Source: Dehalococcoidia bacterium UBA4060 (GTDB lineage: Bacteria > Chloroflexota > Dehalococcoidia > GIF9 > UBA5629). From it: a stretch of 6,157 bases of DNA. The stretch is from assembly GCA_002383665.1 (NCBI GenBank), contig DFZI01000066.1:31621-37777 (forward strand), in the 5' to 3' direction. The notes below the pieces were generated by a model, which was not told the DNA's origin, made no database searches, and saw only the letters and a list, made by a program, of their open reading frames with translations. Position 1 is the first letter of the stretch. Each line of letters opens with the position of its first letter. Both the position numbers and the translations under genes were made by a program. This document shows, one piece after another, positions 5,669 to 6,157 of the stretch.

Positions 5669-5710
5669 GTCTATATTGGAGCTTGGAAATATCGGTGAGG
5701 AAGTGGCAAG

Positions 5711-6109
5711 TTGCAACAGTGGTATCAGTGTCCTAGCTGTGGCGGTCAAGTTGTATTTGGTGCAAGATTTTGCGGCAACTGTGGAACACAATTGAATTGG
5801 CCAACACAACAACCTCAACCTCCGTCACAGTATCAACAGCAAATACAGCCTCCACCTGTTTACCAACAACTGCCTACTTACCAACAACAACCAATAACTC
5901 AGCGGAAGCCAACATCGGGCTGGGCAAAGTTTGGCAAAGCAATGGTAATAATTGGGATACTTTGCCTTGTGGCTGCTCCTGTGGTTTTCATCATAGAGAT
6001 GCTGCAGCCAGGTGACATTCAAGGGTATGAGCTGGGCTTGGTGGGAAAATGTATCATAGCTGGTATTGTTAATCTAAGTGTTGGTTTACCCCTTATGCGT
6101 CAGGGATAA
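5711..6109 (+). CDS. Zinc-ribbon membrane protein with Gln/Pro-rich linker, 132 aa, TTG start
   Basis: The N-terminal zinc ribbon has two knuckles, CPSCG (C7, C10) and CGNCG (C21, C24), likely to bind one zinc. Residues 31-66 form a low-complexity linker of Gln, Pro and Tyr repeats (such as YQQQ and PPPVYQQ). Two hydrophobic segments follow at about 75-97 and 108-128. The zinc ribbon is probably cytosolic, tethered by a flexible linker to the membrane. The function is unknown; such ribbons often mediate protein or nucleic-acid contacts. A stop at 5696-5698 closes the frame upstream, and the only start codon before the ribbon is TTG at 5711. GAGG at 5697-5700 is 10 nt upstream, rather far, so expression may be modest. 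A strong promoter precedes it. The design parallels the divergent B-box protein on the other side of the IS remnant, although the sequences are not clearly related. Confidence 0.82.
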   Translation: MQQWYQCPSCGGQVVFGARFCGNCGTQLNWPTQQPQPPSQYQQQIQPPPVYQQLPTYQQQPITQRKPTSGWAKFGKAMVIIGILCLVAAPVVFIIEMLQPGDIQGYELGLVGKCIIAGIVNLSVGLPLMRQG

Positions 6110-6110
6110 A

Positions 6111-6134
6111 ACCATTCCGTAATGGTGGTTGTCT
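6111..6134 (+). terminator. Hairpin, candidate terminator after the zinc-ribbon gene
   Basis: ACCATT (6111-6116) pairs perfectly with AATGGT (6121-6126) around a four-base CCGT loop, starting 1 nt after the stop codon. The following GGTTGTCT is only moderately T-rich, so its strength is uncertain. Confidence 0.4.
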
Positions 6135-6157
6135 AGTATCTCGTCAGGAAAGTAAGT

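Noticed and set aside
5658..5795. 45-codon plus-strand frame starting MSTMSILELG
   Set aside because: Its start codon overlaps or precedes the -10 box of the zinc-ribbon promoter, and most of it overlaps the zinc-ribbon gene in another frame.

Overview
The window looks like bacterial chromosome, probably from a Chloroflexota (Dehalococcoidia-like) organism. That placement is inferred from three things: a bifunctional phosphoglucose/phosphomannose isomerase next to a phosphohexomutase, metK and ahcY; a short-tailed adenosylhomocysteinase; and small Cys-rich, B-box and zinc-ribbon membrane proteins of a kind common in that group. I could not run a search to confirm it.

Bases 1-4062 hold a tightly packed plus-strand operon: the 3' end of ahcY (open at the window's left edge), metK, an alpha-D-phosphohexomutase (phosphoglucomutase/phosphomannomutase), and a SIS-domain phosphoglucose/phosphomannose isomerase. 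Gaps are 14 nt and 9 nt, and the last pair overlaps by 4 nt (ATGA). The first two genes make S-adenosylmethionine and clear S-adenosylhomocysteine, the two ends of the activated-methyl cycle. The last two interconvert fructose-6-P, glucose-6-P and mannose-6-P and then the 6-phosphates and 1-phosphates, feeding nucleotide-sugar and glycan or compatible-solute synthesis. The operon's promoter lies outside the window.

Bases 4050-4760 hold two separately expressed small plus-strand genes. One encodes a 99-aa Cys-rich protein with a possible metal site, followed by a good hairpin terminator. The other encodes a 62-aa protein I do not recognise. Each has a strong Shine-Dalgarno sequence and a TATAAT-like -10 box upstream.

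Bases 4788-6109 hold two divergent genes of similar design, each an N-terminal zinc-binding module followed by two membrane segments: a B-box type protein on the minus strand and a zinc-ribbon protein with a Gln/Pro-rich linker on the plus strand. Between their two well-formed promoters sits a ~375-bp remnant of an insertion sequence (5256-5630). It keeps the first ~80 codons of an integrase-type transposase (helix-turn-helix part only) and carries two copies of a ~23-bp motif at each end, inverted between ends. The catalytic part is deleted and the stop codon is supplied by the inner left repeat. This non-autonomous, MITE-like element is the most unusual structure here. No clearly new multi-gene system is visible.
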